A stretch of DNA of 64,000 nt from Geomonas sp. Red32 (GCF_023652955.1 NZ_JAKLOY010000001.1:1364001-1428000), one strand, 5' to 3'. Positions 8,220 to 17,203 are shown, counted from the stretch's first letter. A program made the numbers and translations. The notes: generated by a model from the sequence alone, not told the origin.

Positions 8220-11200
8220 ATGGGGCAGGCTGTAGAAGAGGAAAAAAGGGTGAAGGGGGGGAGACGGTTCGGGCGCATCGCTGCGATGGCGTTCCTCCTC
8301 TCGCTCCTGGTGGCGCTCGCCGCGCTCGCCATTTACCTCGCCTCGCCGTTTCCTGCCGCCCACCTCTCCCGGCTGATCCGCTCCCAGTTGCACCAGGACT
8401 TCACCATCTCCTCGCTTCACCTCGAAGGGGGGAGCATCGTCCTCGTCAAGGTCCGCCTCGACAACCCTCCCGGTTTTCCGCCCCGTCCGCTGCTCGCCGC
8501 CGACCGCGTGCTGATCGCACCGAGTTGGGGAGATCTCATCCGGGGGAACCAGCGCTTCCGGCAGATAGTCATCGACGGCGTCACCGTCGACCTGGAAAAG
8601 GATGCGGCCGGAACCTGGAATTTCTCGAACCTCCAGCGCTATCTCGCCAGCCGCAAACCCTCCCCCAAGGAGACGGTGATCGGCGAACTCTCCATCCGGG
8701 GCGGGTCGCTGAAGGTGCAGGGAGAAGGGGTGGACGGCATCTCCCTCTCGGTCCGCAACGTCGCCACCAAGGGCTCCGGGAGCTCCACGGTCAACTTAGC
8801 CTTCGAGGATCCCGCCCATAACGCCTATCTTCTTAAGGGGACCGCACGCGCCGGGGCCGAGCCTGCCGTCGATCTCTCCCTGACCGCCCCCTCGCTCTCG
8901 CTCCAGGAAACCGCGGCCTGGCTGAAGATGAAAAACGCCCAGCTTCTCAAGGGGGGAAAGGCCTCGCTCCAGGTGAATGCCACCTTGCAGCGCTCGGTGC
9001 TTTCGGCGGCCGGAGACCTCCGTCTTTCCGGCGTCCGCCCTCCGGTCAAGGGGGCTCAGCCGGTCAACGGTGCGCTTCATGTCTCGGCCGGTTACGACGC
9101 CTCGAAGGATTCCCTTCACCTCAGCGAGGCGACCTTCTCCCTTTCCAAGCTTTTGAAGCTCCACGCGAAGGGGACGGTGGAAGGCCTGAAGGGGCGGCGT
9201 GCCTATGCGTTTTCGGTCGCCATGGACGAGGTCGATCTGGCCGCCATCGCGCTACTGGTGCCGAATCTCGATCTCAAGGGGATGGAGGCCGGCGGCAAGC
9301 TGCGCTGTGACTCGCTGACGCTCGCGGGGGATCGCTCCGGCCTCGCAAACCTGACGGGACTTCTCACCCTGCGTGACGGCACCCTCTCCCGCGGCGAACG
9401 CCTGCTGGCCGAAGGGGTCAACGGCAGCATCAACTTCGCCCGCCAAAAGGGGGGGATCGCGACGGCCGCGGAGCTCTCGGTAGCGGGGAATCATCCCGCG
9501 GCGCTGGTCAATGCCCTGAAGCTCCCGCTCAAAGCCACCCTGTCGCCCAAATTCAAACCGGTCCGCGCCGAAGCTTCACCATTCTCCGCGGCCGTTTCCG
9601 GAATCCCCGTCACCGGCCGCCTCTCGTTCGATGCTGGCGCCGCCCGCCCCCTGGCTGCCAGCCTCAACTTCCCGCCGACCCGGGCCGCCAACCTCAACGA
9701 GCTCCTAGGCCGGTACGGTATCAAGGCCGACGAGGGGACCGTTTCGCTGGCGGCAGAGCTCTCCGGAAAAGGGGCCAACGACTTCGCGGCGACCGCCCGC
9801 CTCGCCGTCCACGACCTGCGAGGCCAGAGCGGGAAAAAAGCGATCGGGGCCGGATCCGCAGCGGTCACCCTCGCCCTCAGCCGTGCGGCGGGGAAACTAT
9901 CCCTCGACGGCAATGCCGACTTGGGACGCCTCGCCGTCGATACCACAAAGGGCGATGCCCGTTTCCACTTCCAGCTGGCCAACCAGGTGCTCACCCTTCA
10001 GGATGCCCAGGCCGAGGTGGGCGGCGTCAAGTTGGCGATCAAGCAGCTGACCGCGGCGGTTCCCAAGGCCGAGCCGGTGGAAAAGGGGAAACGCTATCCG
10101 TTGCAGGGAGCATTCAACGGCGTCAGAGTCACCCGCGGCGACTGGGACGTGAGCGAGATGGCGGGGACGGTGAAGGGGAGCTACCTCGCCGCCGGGGATG
10201 GCCGGTGGCTGGAAGGGGGAGCCGACGTCAGCGCGGGCGGAGTCGACTTCAAGGGAAAACGCCTGGGCGCCCCCGCGCTCCATGCGACCTTTGCCAGATC
10301 GGGTGCCAGCATCACCGCTGGTGGCGACCTTCTCGGCGGCAGGCTCTCCGGATCGGTCGCGCTTGATCCTTTCGCCGCGGCCGCCGGTACCGGGTTCGAC
10401 CTCGCCGTAGCCAAGGCCCGCGTCGTCGATGCCCTCCAGTGGTCGGCTCCCGCGGCTCCCTCGCGGGCCCGCCCGAGCGCGGGGACCGTCGATGTGAGCT
10501 GCAAGGGGCACTATTCCACCTCGGACGGGTTCGTCTGCAGCTTCGATTCCGCCGGGGAAGGTATCGCCCTCTCCGGCGCCGGCGGCAAGGCCCTGGTGTC
10601 CGGTGCGGCACTTACCCTCAGCGGAAGCCTGGCCAAGGGGGATCTCACGGTAAAGGAAGGGACCCTCGCCCTCGGCCCGGCCTGCAAGGTGGTGGCCAGT
10701 GGCCAGGTGAACCAGGTCTTCAAGCCGGAGCGGCAGGGAAAGCTGGTCGCCACCCTCCCGCGCACGCAGGTGAACGGCGTCATCGATCCCCTGGTGAATC
10801 TCCTCCCGCGCTCGCTCCAGGAGGGAAACCTCGACGGCTCGCTCTCGGCAGCGGCGGAGATCGCCTTCGCCCAGGGTGCCAAGCTGCTGCAGGGAACCGT
10901 CACCATCGACCACGGCAGCTTCGAGGTCCCCGCCCAGAAACTCTCCTTCGGCGAGATCAACGGCAGCATCCCCTTTTCCCTGGATCTGTCGGGGAGCGGA
11001 ACCATGCGCCCTCCGGAGGTTACCGCCTACAACCGGGAAAACTATCCGCGTCTGTTCCCGCAGTTGGCCGCCGACCCCGGGCGCGGCGAGACCTTCACCA
11101 TAGGAAAACTGTCGCTGGGGTCGCTTAAGATGGGGGCGCTCTCCATGAGGCTGGTGGCGGAGAAGGGGGTGACGGAGATCACCAAGTTCCGCACGACCCT

Positions 11201-11822
11201 TTTCCAGGGGACTCTGGTCGGCAAGGGATACCTGACCCTCTCGGACCGTCTCCTCTTCCGGACCGATCTGCTGATCAACGACCTGAGCCTGAAGACCCTG
11301 TGCAGCATGTTCCCGGCCATCTCCGGCTACATCTCGGGGCGCGTGGACGGAGTGGTCAGCCTGAGCGGCAAGGGGGGAAGCCTTGCCGGGATGACCGGGT
11401 TCACCGATGTCTGGGCGCGGGAAGGGGGAGGCGAAAAGATGCTGGTCAGCAAGGAGTTCCTCCAAAAGCTCGCCAAGCAGAAGCTGGGCGGATTCTTCTT
11501 CCGCTCCGACCGCGAGTACGACCGGGCGGAGATCAAGGCGATGCTGCAGCAGGGGGATCTCTCCTTCGAGTCGCTCATCATCGAGCACACCAACATGGTC
11601 GGGGTGCGGGATTTGAGCGTGTCGATCGCCCCGGAACAGAACCGGATCGCCTTGGACCACCTGCTGGATTCCATCAAGGAGGCGGCGGTGCGCGGCAAAG
11701 GTGGCACGGCGAAGCAGCCGGAAGCGGCGAGCCCGACCTCGGCCCCGGCGGCTGCGCCCGCGCAGGCACCCCAGGGGCAGGAGGCAGCGCCGCCGGCGAC
11801 GGAATTTAAGTGGGGAGAATAG
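8220..11822 (+). CDS. AsmA/YdbH-like envelope-spanning protein
   Basis: This 1200-residue protein has one N-terminal membrane segment (about residues 20-42) and a long periplasmic part of repeated beta strands. The start of the mature region (SSLHLEGGSIVLVKVRLDNPPGFP...LIAPSWGDLIRGN) is the AsmA pattern, and the C-terminal domain contains the usual FRTTLFQGTLVGKGYLTLSDRLLFRTDLLINDLSL strand set spread over about 1000-1040. AsmA-like proteins form hydrophobic grooves that move phospholipids between the membranes. It is followed by a YdbL/DUF1318 lipoprotein, the same pairing as E. coli ydbH-ynbE-ydbL. The C-terminal 40 residues are a low-complexity Ala/Pro tail. Confidence 0.85.
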   Translation: MGQAVEEEKRVKGGRRFGRIAAMAFLLSLLVALAALAIYLASPFPAAHLSRLIRSQLHQDFTISSLHLEGGSIVLVKVRLDNPPGFPPRPLLAADRVLIAPSWGDLIRGNQRFRQIVIDGVTVDLEKDAAGTWNFSNLQRYLASRKPSPKETVIGELSIRGGSLKVQGEGVDGISLSVRNVATKGSGSSTVNLAFEDPAHNAYLLKGTARAGAEPAVDLSLTAPSLSLQETAAWLKMKNAQLLKGGKASLQVNATLQRSVLSAAGDLRLSGVRPPVKGAQPVNGALHVSAGYDASKDSLHLSEATFSLSKLLKLHAKGTVEGLKGRRAYAFSVAMDEVDLAAIALLVPNLDLKGMEAGGKLRCDSLTLAGDRSGLANLTGLLTLRDGTLSRGERLLAEGVNGSINFARQKGGIATAAELSVAGNHPAALVNALKLPLKATLSPKFKPVRAEASPFSAAVSGIPVTGRLSFDAGAARPLAASLNFPPTRAANLNELLGRYGIKADEGTVSLAAELSGKGANDFAATARLAVHDLRGQSGKKAIGAGSAAVTLALSRAAGKLSLDGNADLGRLAVDTTKGDARFHFQLANQVLTLQDAQAEVGGVKLAIKQLTAAVPKAEPVEKGKRYPLQGAFNGVRVTRGDWDVSEMAGTVKGSYLAAGDGRWLEGGADVSAGGVDFKGKRLGAPALHATFARSGASITAGGDLLGGRLSGSVALDPFAAAAGTGFDLAVAKARVVDALQWSAPAAPSRARPSAGTVDVSCKGHYSTSDGFVCSFDSAGEGIALSGAGGKALVSGAALTLSGSLAKGDLTVKEGTLALGPACKVVASGQVNQVFKPERQGKLVATLPRTQVNGVIDPLVNLLPRSLQEGNLDGSLSAAAEIAFAQGAKLLQGTVTIDHGSFEVPAQKLSFGEINGSIPFSLDLSGSGTMRPPEVTAYNRENYPRLFPQLAADPGRGETFTIGKLSLGSLKMGALSMRLVAEKGVTEITKFRTTLFQGTLVGKGYLTLSDRLLFRTDLLINDLSLKTLCSMFPAISGYISGRVDGVVSLSGKGGSLAGMTGFTDVWAREGGGEKMLVSKEFLQKLAKQKLGGFFFRSDREYDRAEIKAMLQQGDLSFESLIIEHTNMVGVRDLSVSIAPEQNRIALDHLLDSIKEAAVRGKGGTAKQPEAASPTSAPAAAPAQAPQGQEAAPPATEFKWGE

Positions 11823-11924
11823 GGAAGGGGAGGGAGCGACCAGGGAGGGGCGGTTGAGGGGAGGGAGGGTTTAAATGAGAAGAGGGCGTGGTATATTCTT
11901 AGGCTGAATCGTTTAGGCAAAAAA

Positions 11925-12000
11925 AGGAGCTTTTGGGGTAACCCAAGTGGTTTGGTTTATCCGCGAAAATCCGTAAAATCCGCGTCATCCGCGTTCTAAG
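11925..12000. repeat. GCGGAT-family repeat, single arm
   Basis: GCTTTTGGGGTAACCC is followed by TTTATCCGCGAAAATCCG and further ATCCGCG units up to 11996. The same TAACCC-then-ATCCGCG order ends the arrays at 17255-17765 and 30868-31197. Here only the right-hand arm is present, inside the leader of the YdbL-like gene. Confidence 0.7.
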
Positions 12001-12020
12001 CTTTTTGCATTGGAGGTGTC

Positions 12021-12686
12021 ATGAAAAACATTTGGAAACTGATCCTGGCCGTGGCCTGCTTCTTCCTCGCCGCCTGTGCGGTCATCACGGTCAACGTCTA
12101 TTTCCCGGAGAAGGCGGCCAAGGAGGCTTATAAATCCCTGGACGACATGCTCCTTAAGCCGGCCGACAAGGGTGCGCAGCCGTCGGCCACGCCGCCCGCC
12201 CCGGCCCCGGCGGCTCCGGAGGCGGCCAAGCCGCAGAGCAGTCTGTTCAACGAGGTGCCGTCGTTCTCGCTGGTCGGCTCCGCCTACGCGGCCGAAAACG
12301 AGGCCGATACCCTGGCCATCGAGCTCTCCAGCATGCCAGAGGTGGTGAAGGCCTACGACGACATGAGCCGCCGCCTTCCCCTTATCCATCAGCTCTTCGC
12401 CAACGGCGCCATCGGGATCTCCAACCAGGGGCTCGTCAGCGTGCGGGACAAATCGAAGGTGACCGCCCAGGACCAGGCTCAGATCGCCGCCGAAAACCAG
12501 AGCCGGAAGACGGTGGTGATGAGCATGGCCAAGGCGATCCTGAAACTCAGGAAGGAGAAGGAGAGCCAGGCCGCCATCAACCAGGTGATGCCGAAGGCGG
12601 CCGCCACCTTTGCCGAGACCAGGCAGGAAGGTGCCGAGCCCGGCTGGTGGATCCAGTTGCAAAACGGCCGCTGGGTCCAGAAATAG
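12021..12686 (+). CDS. YdbL/DUF1318 lipoprotein with YnbE-like N-terminus
   Basis: The 221-residue product starts at ATG 12021 behind GGAGGTGTC. FLAACA is a lipobox near residues 14-19, so the protein is a lipoprotein. Directly after it, VITVNVYFPEKAAKEAYKSLDDML resembles the short YnbE lipoprotein. A Pro/Ala linker (about 50-75) leads to the DUF1318 domain with ISNQGLVSVRDKSK, ENQSRK and the terminal QLQNGRWVQK, which matches the end of E. coli YdbL. In E. coli the three proteins act together at the envelope. Here two of them appear to be fused. Confidence 0.82.
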   Translation: MKNIWKLILAVACFFLAACAVITVNVYFPEKAAKEAYKSLDDMLLKPADKGAQPSATPPAPAPAAPEAAKPQSSLFNEVPSFSLVGSAYAAENEADTLAIELSSMPEVVKAYDDMSRRLPLIHQLFANGAIGISNQGLVSVRDKSKVTAQDQAQIAAENQSRKTVVMSMAKAILKLRKEKESQAAINQVMPKAAATFAETRQEGAEPGWWIQLQNGRWVQK

Positions 12687-12773
12687 GTGTCAAGCTGTGC
12701 AAATTCTGAACTGCTGTACGAAGTGTGAAAGTGCCTGACCTGCCGTCGTTTTGTTCCCAGTCCGGCTGACGCG

Positions 12774-12812
12774 AAGGTGTCATGAGTTCAAAAGTTGCGG
12801 GGATGACACCTT
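12774..12812. repeat. Perfect 10-bp hairpin
   Basis: AAGGTGTCAT at 12774-12783 is exactly complementary to ATGACACCTT at 12803-12812. There is no T-run after it. It lies between the ydbL-like stop and the terminator at 12836. Confidence 0.45.
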
Positions 12813-12835
12813 CAGCCGTCATCCTTTGAACAATA

Positions 12836-12872
12836 AAAATCCCTCAAGTTATCAGTAACTTGAGGGATTTTT
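12836..12872 (+). terminator. Intrinsic terminator after the ydbL-like gene
   Basis: CCCTCAAGTTA (12841-12851), loop TCAG, TAACTTGAGGG (12856-12866), then ATTTTTT. The 11-bp stem is perfect and flanked by an A-run on the left, so it may work in both directions. Confidence 0.85.
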
Positions 12873-12889
12873 TCGTCTGGTGGAAAAAT

Positions 12890-12905
12890 TGGCACCGGTT
12901 TTGTA
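12890..12905 (+). promoter_or_regulatory. Sigma-54-like promoter
   Basis: TGGCAC, then CGGTT, then TTGTA has the sigma-54 spacing (GG, ten bases, then G). The -12 element reads GT instead of the nearly invariant GC, so this is tentative. The predicted start lies about 50 bases upstream of the small gene at 12968. Confidence 0.4.
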
Positions 12906-12967
12906 GATAGAAAGTACAAGAGCGGCACGTTGCTAAAGTTGAACAGCCGCCGGTAACGAGGACTCAG

Positions 12968-13129
12968 ATGCAGAACGTGATTTACATAGACGAGTACCGG
13001 TCGAACCGGCAGGCCAAAGCCGACAAGCTCACCAAAGCAGGACCGGTCAAGCCTCTCCCCAGCCCCCAGCGCATCTGGGAGCTGCTGGATAGAAACATCA
13101 GCATCGACGTCTGGAAAAAGAACAACTAG
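12968..13129 (+). CDS. 53-residue protein of unknown function
   Basis: ATG 12968 follows GAGGACTCAG. The product begins MQNVIYIDEYRSNRQAKADK, is rich in Lys and Arg and ends VWKKNN; it has no signal or membrane segment. A strong terminator follows at 13179, so it forms a single-gene unit between two terminators with a sigma-54-like site in front. The defined promoter, ribosome site and terminator make a real gene likely in spite of the length. No family was recognised. Confidence 0.6.
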   Translation: MQNVIYIDEYRSNRQAKADKLTKAGPVKPLPSPQRIWELLDRNISIDVWKKNN

Positions 13130-13178
13130 CCGCAGCAGCTAATACCAACAAGAAAAAAACGCAGGTCCCCAAACTTTT

Positions 13179-13220
13179 GCGCCGGTGGGAGTTCTCCTTC
13201 CTTCCGGCGCCTTTTTTTTG
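13179..13220 (+). terminator. Intrinsic terminator after the 53-residue gene
   Basis: GCGCCGG (13179-13185) pairs with CCGGCGC (13204-13210), followed by C and eight T. It ends the rightward unit that starts at 12890. Confidence 0.85.
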
Positions 13221-13292
13221 CCTGGAGATCGGGCCCGGTCAGGAAATCATGTCGCGGAGGTCGGAAACCTCGGTGGGGTACGCCCAATTCTT

Positions 13293-13757
13293 TTAGCCTA
13301 CACGGAAGCGGGCGAGGGTGGCCCGGGCGTGGGGGCTCGACAGGTCGGGGTTGATCTCGATCTCGAGGGCTTCGACGCCGGGGAGATCGACATCGTAGCT
13401 CTCCTGCTCCGTGGTGGTGCCGGGGGGGCTGAAGTTGAACTGTTGACGGACGATCTCCTGCAACTCTCCCCCACCGTGGCCCCATCGGATGACGAACTCC
13501 TGGGTGCGCGGGTGCTCGGGCTCCTTGATGGTCAGCGCGATCACCCTGATATGTTGGGGCTGGTCGAACTTGAGCCGGATCAGCTGTTTGCCCGGAGTTG
13601 CCGCCCGCCACCCTTCCCCGACCGGCGGCACCAGGGCCGCCTCGATGGGATGGGACGGGTCCTCGGAGGTGACTTCGACCCGGGCGATGGCGTCGAGATT
13701 GAGGCAGCGGACCGTTTCCTGGTGATTCTCCTGCAACGGGACGATGGTTTTTCGCAT
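13293..13757 (-). CDS. Conserved hypothetical protein, possible jelly-roll fold
   Basis: The 154-residue product starts at ATG 13757 behind AAGGAGATCCC. It lacks a signal peptide. The order of segments (ARVEVTSEDPSHPIEAAL, GKQLIRLKFDQPQHIRVIALTI, then TQEFVIRWG and a final ALEIEINPDL...ATLARFRVG) looks like a galactose-binding or XRCC1-N-type beta sandwich that senses deviations in ligand or protein surface. It lies 18 bases after the radC stop and is probably co-transcribed with it. The fold suggestion is my inference. Confidence 0.7.
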   Translation of the reverse strand: MRKTIVPLQENHQETVRCLNLDAIARVEVTSEDPSHPIEAALVPPVGEGWRAATPGKQLIRLKFDQPQHIRVIALTIKEPEHPRTQEFVIRWGHGGGELQEIVRQQFNFSPPGTTTEQESYDVDLPGVEALEIEINPDLSSPHARATLARFRVG

Positions 13758-13774
13758 GGGATCTCCTTGTAGGA

Positions 13775-14476
13775 CTAGATGTGGCCTCTCTCTGCGAAGC
13801 TGTAGAAGGCACCTTCGCCGATGATGATGTGATCGAGCACCTTGATCCCCATTACCTCTCCCGCATCCCGCAAACGCCTGGTAACCTCCAGGTCTTCGGG
13901 GCTGGGGGTGGGATCGCCGGTGGGGTGGTTGTGGAGCAGGATGATGGCGGCGGCCGACTCGCGCACCGCCACGTTGAAGACTTCCCGGGGGTGGACGATG
14001 CTCTGGTTGAGCGACCCCTCGGAGACCCGGATCCGCTTGATGATGCGGTTCTTGCCGTCCAGGAGGAGCACCATGAAGTACTCTTTGCGGATATCCCTGA
14101 ACTCGTAGTCGAGGTCGGAGAACTGCTCGTAGACCTGCAGGGCGGAGGTGAAACGGGTAAAGGATTCGATGGGGCGCTGTTCGCCGCGCAGACGGCGGGC
14201 GAGGTCGAGGGCGGCCTTGACGGAGCTCGCCTTGGCGGGGCCCAGCCCCTTGATGCGCTGGATTTCGGCGCAGGAGGCGTCGGAGAGGGAACGAAGCGAT
14301 TGGAATTCGGCGAGGAGGTCGCGCCCGAGGTCGAGGGCGCTGCGGCTGGTGGCGGCGTCGCCGCTGCCGATGATGAGGGCGAGGAGCTCGGCATCGCTCA
14401 GGGCGGTGCAGCCGTGCTGGAGCAGCTTTTCACGCGGCCGCTCGCTTTGCGGCCAGCTTTTGATTCCCCCCTTCAT
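13775..14476 (-). CDS. radC: RadC/UPF0758 family protein
   Basis: The 233-residue product starts at ATG 14476 behind GGAGGTGGGG; an in-frame GTG six bases upstream is less well placed. The N-terminal half is a helix-hairpin-helix region (GLGPAKASSVKAA, about 75-90). The C-terminal half is a JAB/MPN-type domain with the metal motif HNHPTGDPTPSPED near residues 180-193. RadC is not needed for DNA repair as once thought; its role is uncertain, possibly linked to competence or DNA metabolism. A second JAB domain occurs in the helicase at 27117. Confidence 0.95.
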   Translation of the reverse strand: MKGGIKSWPQSERPREKLLQHGCTALSDAELLALIIGSGDAATSRSALDLGRDLLAEFQSLRSLSDASCAEIQRIKGLGPAKASSVKAALDLARRLRGEQRPIESFTRFTSALQVYEQFSDLDYEFRDIRKEYFMVLLLDGKNRIIKRIRVSEGSLNQSIVHPREVFNVAVRESAAAIILLHNHPTGDPTPSPEDLEVTRRLRDAGEVMGIKVLDHIIIGEGAFYSFAERGHI

Positions 14477-14561
14477 CCCCACCTCCAGCCGTCGCCGAAT
14501 AATGAAAATTAAGCTTACCTAACTTAATAAGCTTTGCCAGGGTGGGGGGCTTATTTTTCCT

Positions 14562-15374
14562 TTAGTAGCCGAGGAAGATGAGGGTGAGGGCGCCGCAACC
14601 GGCCAGCAGGCGGTACCAGAAGAACGGGTACAGGGAGTCCCGCTGGACGAGTTTCAAGAGGAAGGCGACGCTCAGATAGCCGAAGACGGCGGAGGTGGCG
14701 ATCCCGATGGCGAGCGGGGCGGCTTCGCCGGCGGGGATGCCTGCTTTCACGAGGTGGCCCACCTTGAGGATGGCGGCTCCCGCCACGATGGGAAGCGAGA
14801 TGAGGAAGGAGAAGCGGGCCGAGGCCTCGCGGTTGAAGCCGAGCAAAAGGGCGGCGGTGATGGTGATGCCGGAACGGGATACGCCGGGAAGAAGCGCCAG
14901 GCACTGGGCGAGCCCGATGATGATGGCGTACTTGAGGGTCATCCGGTCCACCCGCCACCTCTTGGCGCCGGTGGTGTCGGCGAAGGCGAGCAGCACCCCG
15001 AAGCCAATCAAAAGCGCCGCGATGGTAGCCGGGCTTTTGCGGAACATCTCCTCGATCGGTCCCTCGAGGGTCTTACCCACTATCGCTGCGGGGATGGTGG
15101 CCGCCAGGATGTAGTAGGGGAGCCGTTTGGCCGGGGTGTTGGCCCCTTCCTTGAGGGAGGCGAGGAAGCTTCCGAACAGTTCGAGAATGTCCCGCCAGAA
15201 GTAGAGGGCGAGGGCGATGAAGGTTCCCAGGTGAAGGGCTACGTCGAAGGTGAGCCCGGATTCGGGCCACTTGAGGAATTTGGGGATCAGGATCAGATGG
15301 CCGGAGCTACTGATGGGAAGGACCTCGGTGAGGCCCTGAACGGTGCCGAGCACGGCGGCGTGAATCGGGTTCAT
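14562..15374 (-). CDS. uppP: Undecaprenyl-diphosphatase
   Basis: The 270-residue integral membrane protein recycles the lipid carrier for cell-wall synthesis by dephosphorylating undecaprenyl diphosphate. Family motifs are present: GLTEVLPISSSGHL near residues 15-28 (active-site Glu and Ser-Ser-Ser) and LPGVSRSGITI near 165-175 (the PGxSRSG motif). About eight hydrophobic segments are visible. I chose ATG 15374 because an upstream in-frame start adds 30 residues not found in the family. It is also known as BacA and gives bacitracin tolerance when abundant. Confidence 0.95.
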   Translation of the reverse strand: MNPIHAAVLGTVQGLTEVLPISSSGHLILIPKFLKWPESGLTFDVALHLGTFIALALYFWRDILELFGSFLASLKEGANTPAKRLPYYILAATIPAAIVGKTLEGPIEEMFRKSPATIAALLIGFGVLLAFADTTGAKRWRVDRMTLKYAIIIGLAQCLALLPGVSRSGITITAALLLGFNREASARFSFLISLPIVAGAAILKVGHLVKAGIPAGEAAPLAIGIATSAVFGYLSVAFLLKLVQRDSLYPFFWYRLLAGCGALTLIFLGY

Positions 15375-15571
15375 GTGGGTGTAGCTCCTGCCTATCTGAT
15401 TAAAATCCCGTGCAAGATAAGCGAAACACCCCCGGAAATCAAGGGATAAAGGGGGGGGCTTCATTAAAGGCCGCCGTATACCAAATTCACACTGTCAACT
15501 TTGTTGCGAATGTGTTATATCTACACGGTTTTGTTACACAGACTGGGCCAGAGGCCGCAATCGGAGGAGCA

Positions 15572-16189
15572 ATGTTCGGGTTGATACCTAAGGATGAGAA
15601 GTTTTTCGCCATGTTCAGGGAGATGTCGCACAACATCGTGCAGGGAGCGGAACTTCTCAAGGACATGCTGGACAATTTCAGCGATCCCGCCACCAGCCAG
15701 CGCAAGATCAAAGAGGTTGAGCACAAGGGCGACACCATCACCCATGACATCATCAAAAAGCTCAACAAGAGCTTCGTGACTCCCTTCGATCGCGAAGACA
15801 TCTACGCCCTCTCCTCGGCCCTGGACGACATCCTGGACCTGATCGACGCCTCCGCGCAGCGGGTGGTGATGTACAACGTCGAGAAGCCGACCCCGGAGTC
15901 GAAGGAACTCGCCTTCCTGATCCTCAAGTCCTGCCAGACTATCGACAAGACCGTTGCGGTCCTCGGCGGCAAGCTCGAGCCGATCAGCGCCTACTGCATC
16001 GAGGTCAACGCGCTCGAGAACGAGGCCGACCGCGTCTGCCGCGAGGCGATCAGCCGCCTGTTCGACGAGGAGAAGGACCCGATCCAGCTCATCAAGTGGA
16101 AAGAGATCTACGAGACGCTGGAGACCGCCACCGACAAGTGCGAAGACGCTGCCAACATCTTAGAAAGCGTGGTGGTAAAAAATGCCTGA
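15572..16189 (+). CDS. PhoU-like DUF47 protein, phosphate transport regulator
   Basis: The 205-residue all-helical protein starts at ATG 15572 behind GGAGGAGCA. It shows the DUF47/TIGR00153 pattern: FFAMFREMSHNIVQGAELLKDML, EVEHKGDTITHDII (a metal-binding helix), DREDIYALSSALDDILDLID, and a C-terminal KWKEIYETLETATDKCEDAANILE. Such proteins sit beside PiT transporters and are thought to control them. The gene overlaps the pit gene by eight bases, so the two are translationally coupled. Confidence 0.93.
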   Translation: MFGLIPKDEKFFAMFREMSHNIVQGAELLKDMLDNFSDPATSQRKIKEVEHKGDTITHDIIKKLNKSFVTPFDREDIYALSSALDDILDLIDASAQRVVMYNVEKPTPESKELAFLILKSCQTIDKTVAVLGGKLEPISAYCIEVNALENEADRVCREAISRLFDEEKDPIQLIKWKEIYETLETATDKCEDAANILESVVVKNA

Positions 16190-17183
16190 GACGACGCTCG
16201 TACTTCTGGTCGCCGTGATTGGTTCGGCGCTGTTGTTCGACTACATCAACGGTTTCCACGACACCGCCAACGCCATCGCCACCTGCGTATCCACCCGTGC
16301 CCTTTCGGTGCGGGCGGCGATCATCATGGCGGCGGGGCTGAACTTCGTGGGGGCGATGATCTCCACCAAGGTGGCATCCACCATCGGCAAGGGGATCGTC
16401 GACGCCAACAACATCACCCAGGTCGTGGTACTGGCCGGCATCCTCGGCGCCATCGTCTGGAACCTGATCACCTGGTACTACGGACTCCCTTCCTCCTCGT
16501 CGCACGCCATCATCGGCGGCCTGGTCGGATCGGTGGTGGCCCATGCCGGTTTCGGCGCGCTGCACTGGAAAGGACTGCAGAAGATCGTCACCGTACTGCT
16601 GGTTTCTCCGGTCGTCGGTGCCATCTTCGGTTTCCTGTTCATGGTCGGCATGATGTGGACCTTCCGGAACAGCGCTCCCTACGGACTCAACAAGAACTTC
16701 CGTAAGCTCCAGATCCTCTCCGCCGCCGTCATGGCCTTCTCCCACGGGACCGCCGACGCCCAGAAATCGATGGGGGTCATCACCATGGCGCTCGTGAGCT
16801 ATGGGACGCTCGCCACTTTCGAGGTGCCGACCTGGGTCAAGATCGGCTGCGCGATCGCCATGGCGCTCGGGACCGCCGCCGGCGGGTGGAGGATCATCAA
16901 GACCGTCGGTCACGACTTCGTGAAGCTGCAGCCGGTACACGGCTTCTGCGTAGAGACCGCCTCCGCGGGCGTCATCCTGGGCGCTGCCGCCATGGGGCTT
17001 CCCACCAGTACCACCCACGTCATCACTTCCGCCATCCTGGGGGTCGGTCTGTCCAAGAGGATGTCGGCGGTCAACTGGGGGGTAGCTTACCGGATCGTCG
17101 CCGCCTGGGTGATCACCATCCCGGCGTCCGCCTTCATGTCGTTCATGCTGTACACCGTGGTGACCCCATTTTTGGGAAGATAG
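16182..17183 (+). CDS. pit: Low-affinity inorganic phosphate transporter, PiT family
   Basis: The 333-residue protein has around ten membrane segments and the duplicated PiT signature: FDYINGFHDTANAIATCVSTRAL near residues 16-38 and GLPTSTTHVITSAILGVG near 268-285, with the matching GLPSSSSHAIIGGLVGS near 102-118. It moves phosphate (or metal-phosphate) across the inner membrane with a cation. It follows its PhoU-like partner and is ended by a terminator at 17204. Confidence 0.95.
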   Translation: MPETTLVLLVAVIGSALLFDYINGFHDTANAIATCVSTRALSVRAAIIMAAGLNFVGAMISTKVASTIGKGIVDANNITQVVVLAGILGAIVWNLITWYYGLPSSSSHAIIGGLVGSVVAHAGFGALHWKGLQKIVTVLLVSPVVGAIFGFLFMVGMMWTFRNSAPYGLNKNFRKLQILSAAVMAFSHGTADAQKSMGVITMALVSYGTLATFEVPTWVKIGCAIAMALGTAAGGWRIIKTVGHDFVKLQPVHGFCVETASAGVILGAAAMGLPTSTTHVITSAILGVGLSKRMSAVNWGVAYRIVAAWVITIPASAFMSFMLYTVVTPFLGR

Positions 17184-17203
17184 GTCGCGGGTGACATGAA
17201 ATG

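Noticed and set aside
9897-11660. 587-codon minus-strand frame over the AsmA-like gene
   Set aside because: High GC leaves long open frames opposite real genes; the plus-strand AsmA pattern is clear.
14525-14560. AATAAGC...GCTTATT hairpin after uppP as a terminator
   Set aside because: The T-run is on the plus strand, where no gene ends; on the minus strand no T-run follows, so its role is unclear.
15485-15525. Pho box or sigma-70 promoter upstream of the PhoU-like gene
   Set aside because: CTGTCAACTTTGTTGCGA only half fits a Pho box, and TGTCAA-N17-TATATC is a weak promoter match; not enough to call.
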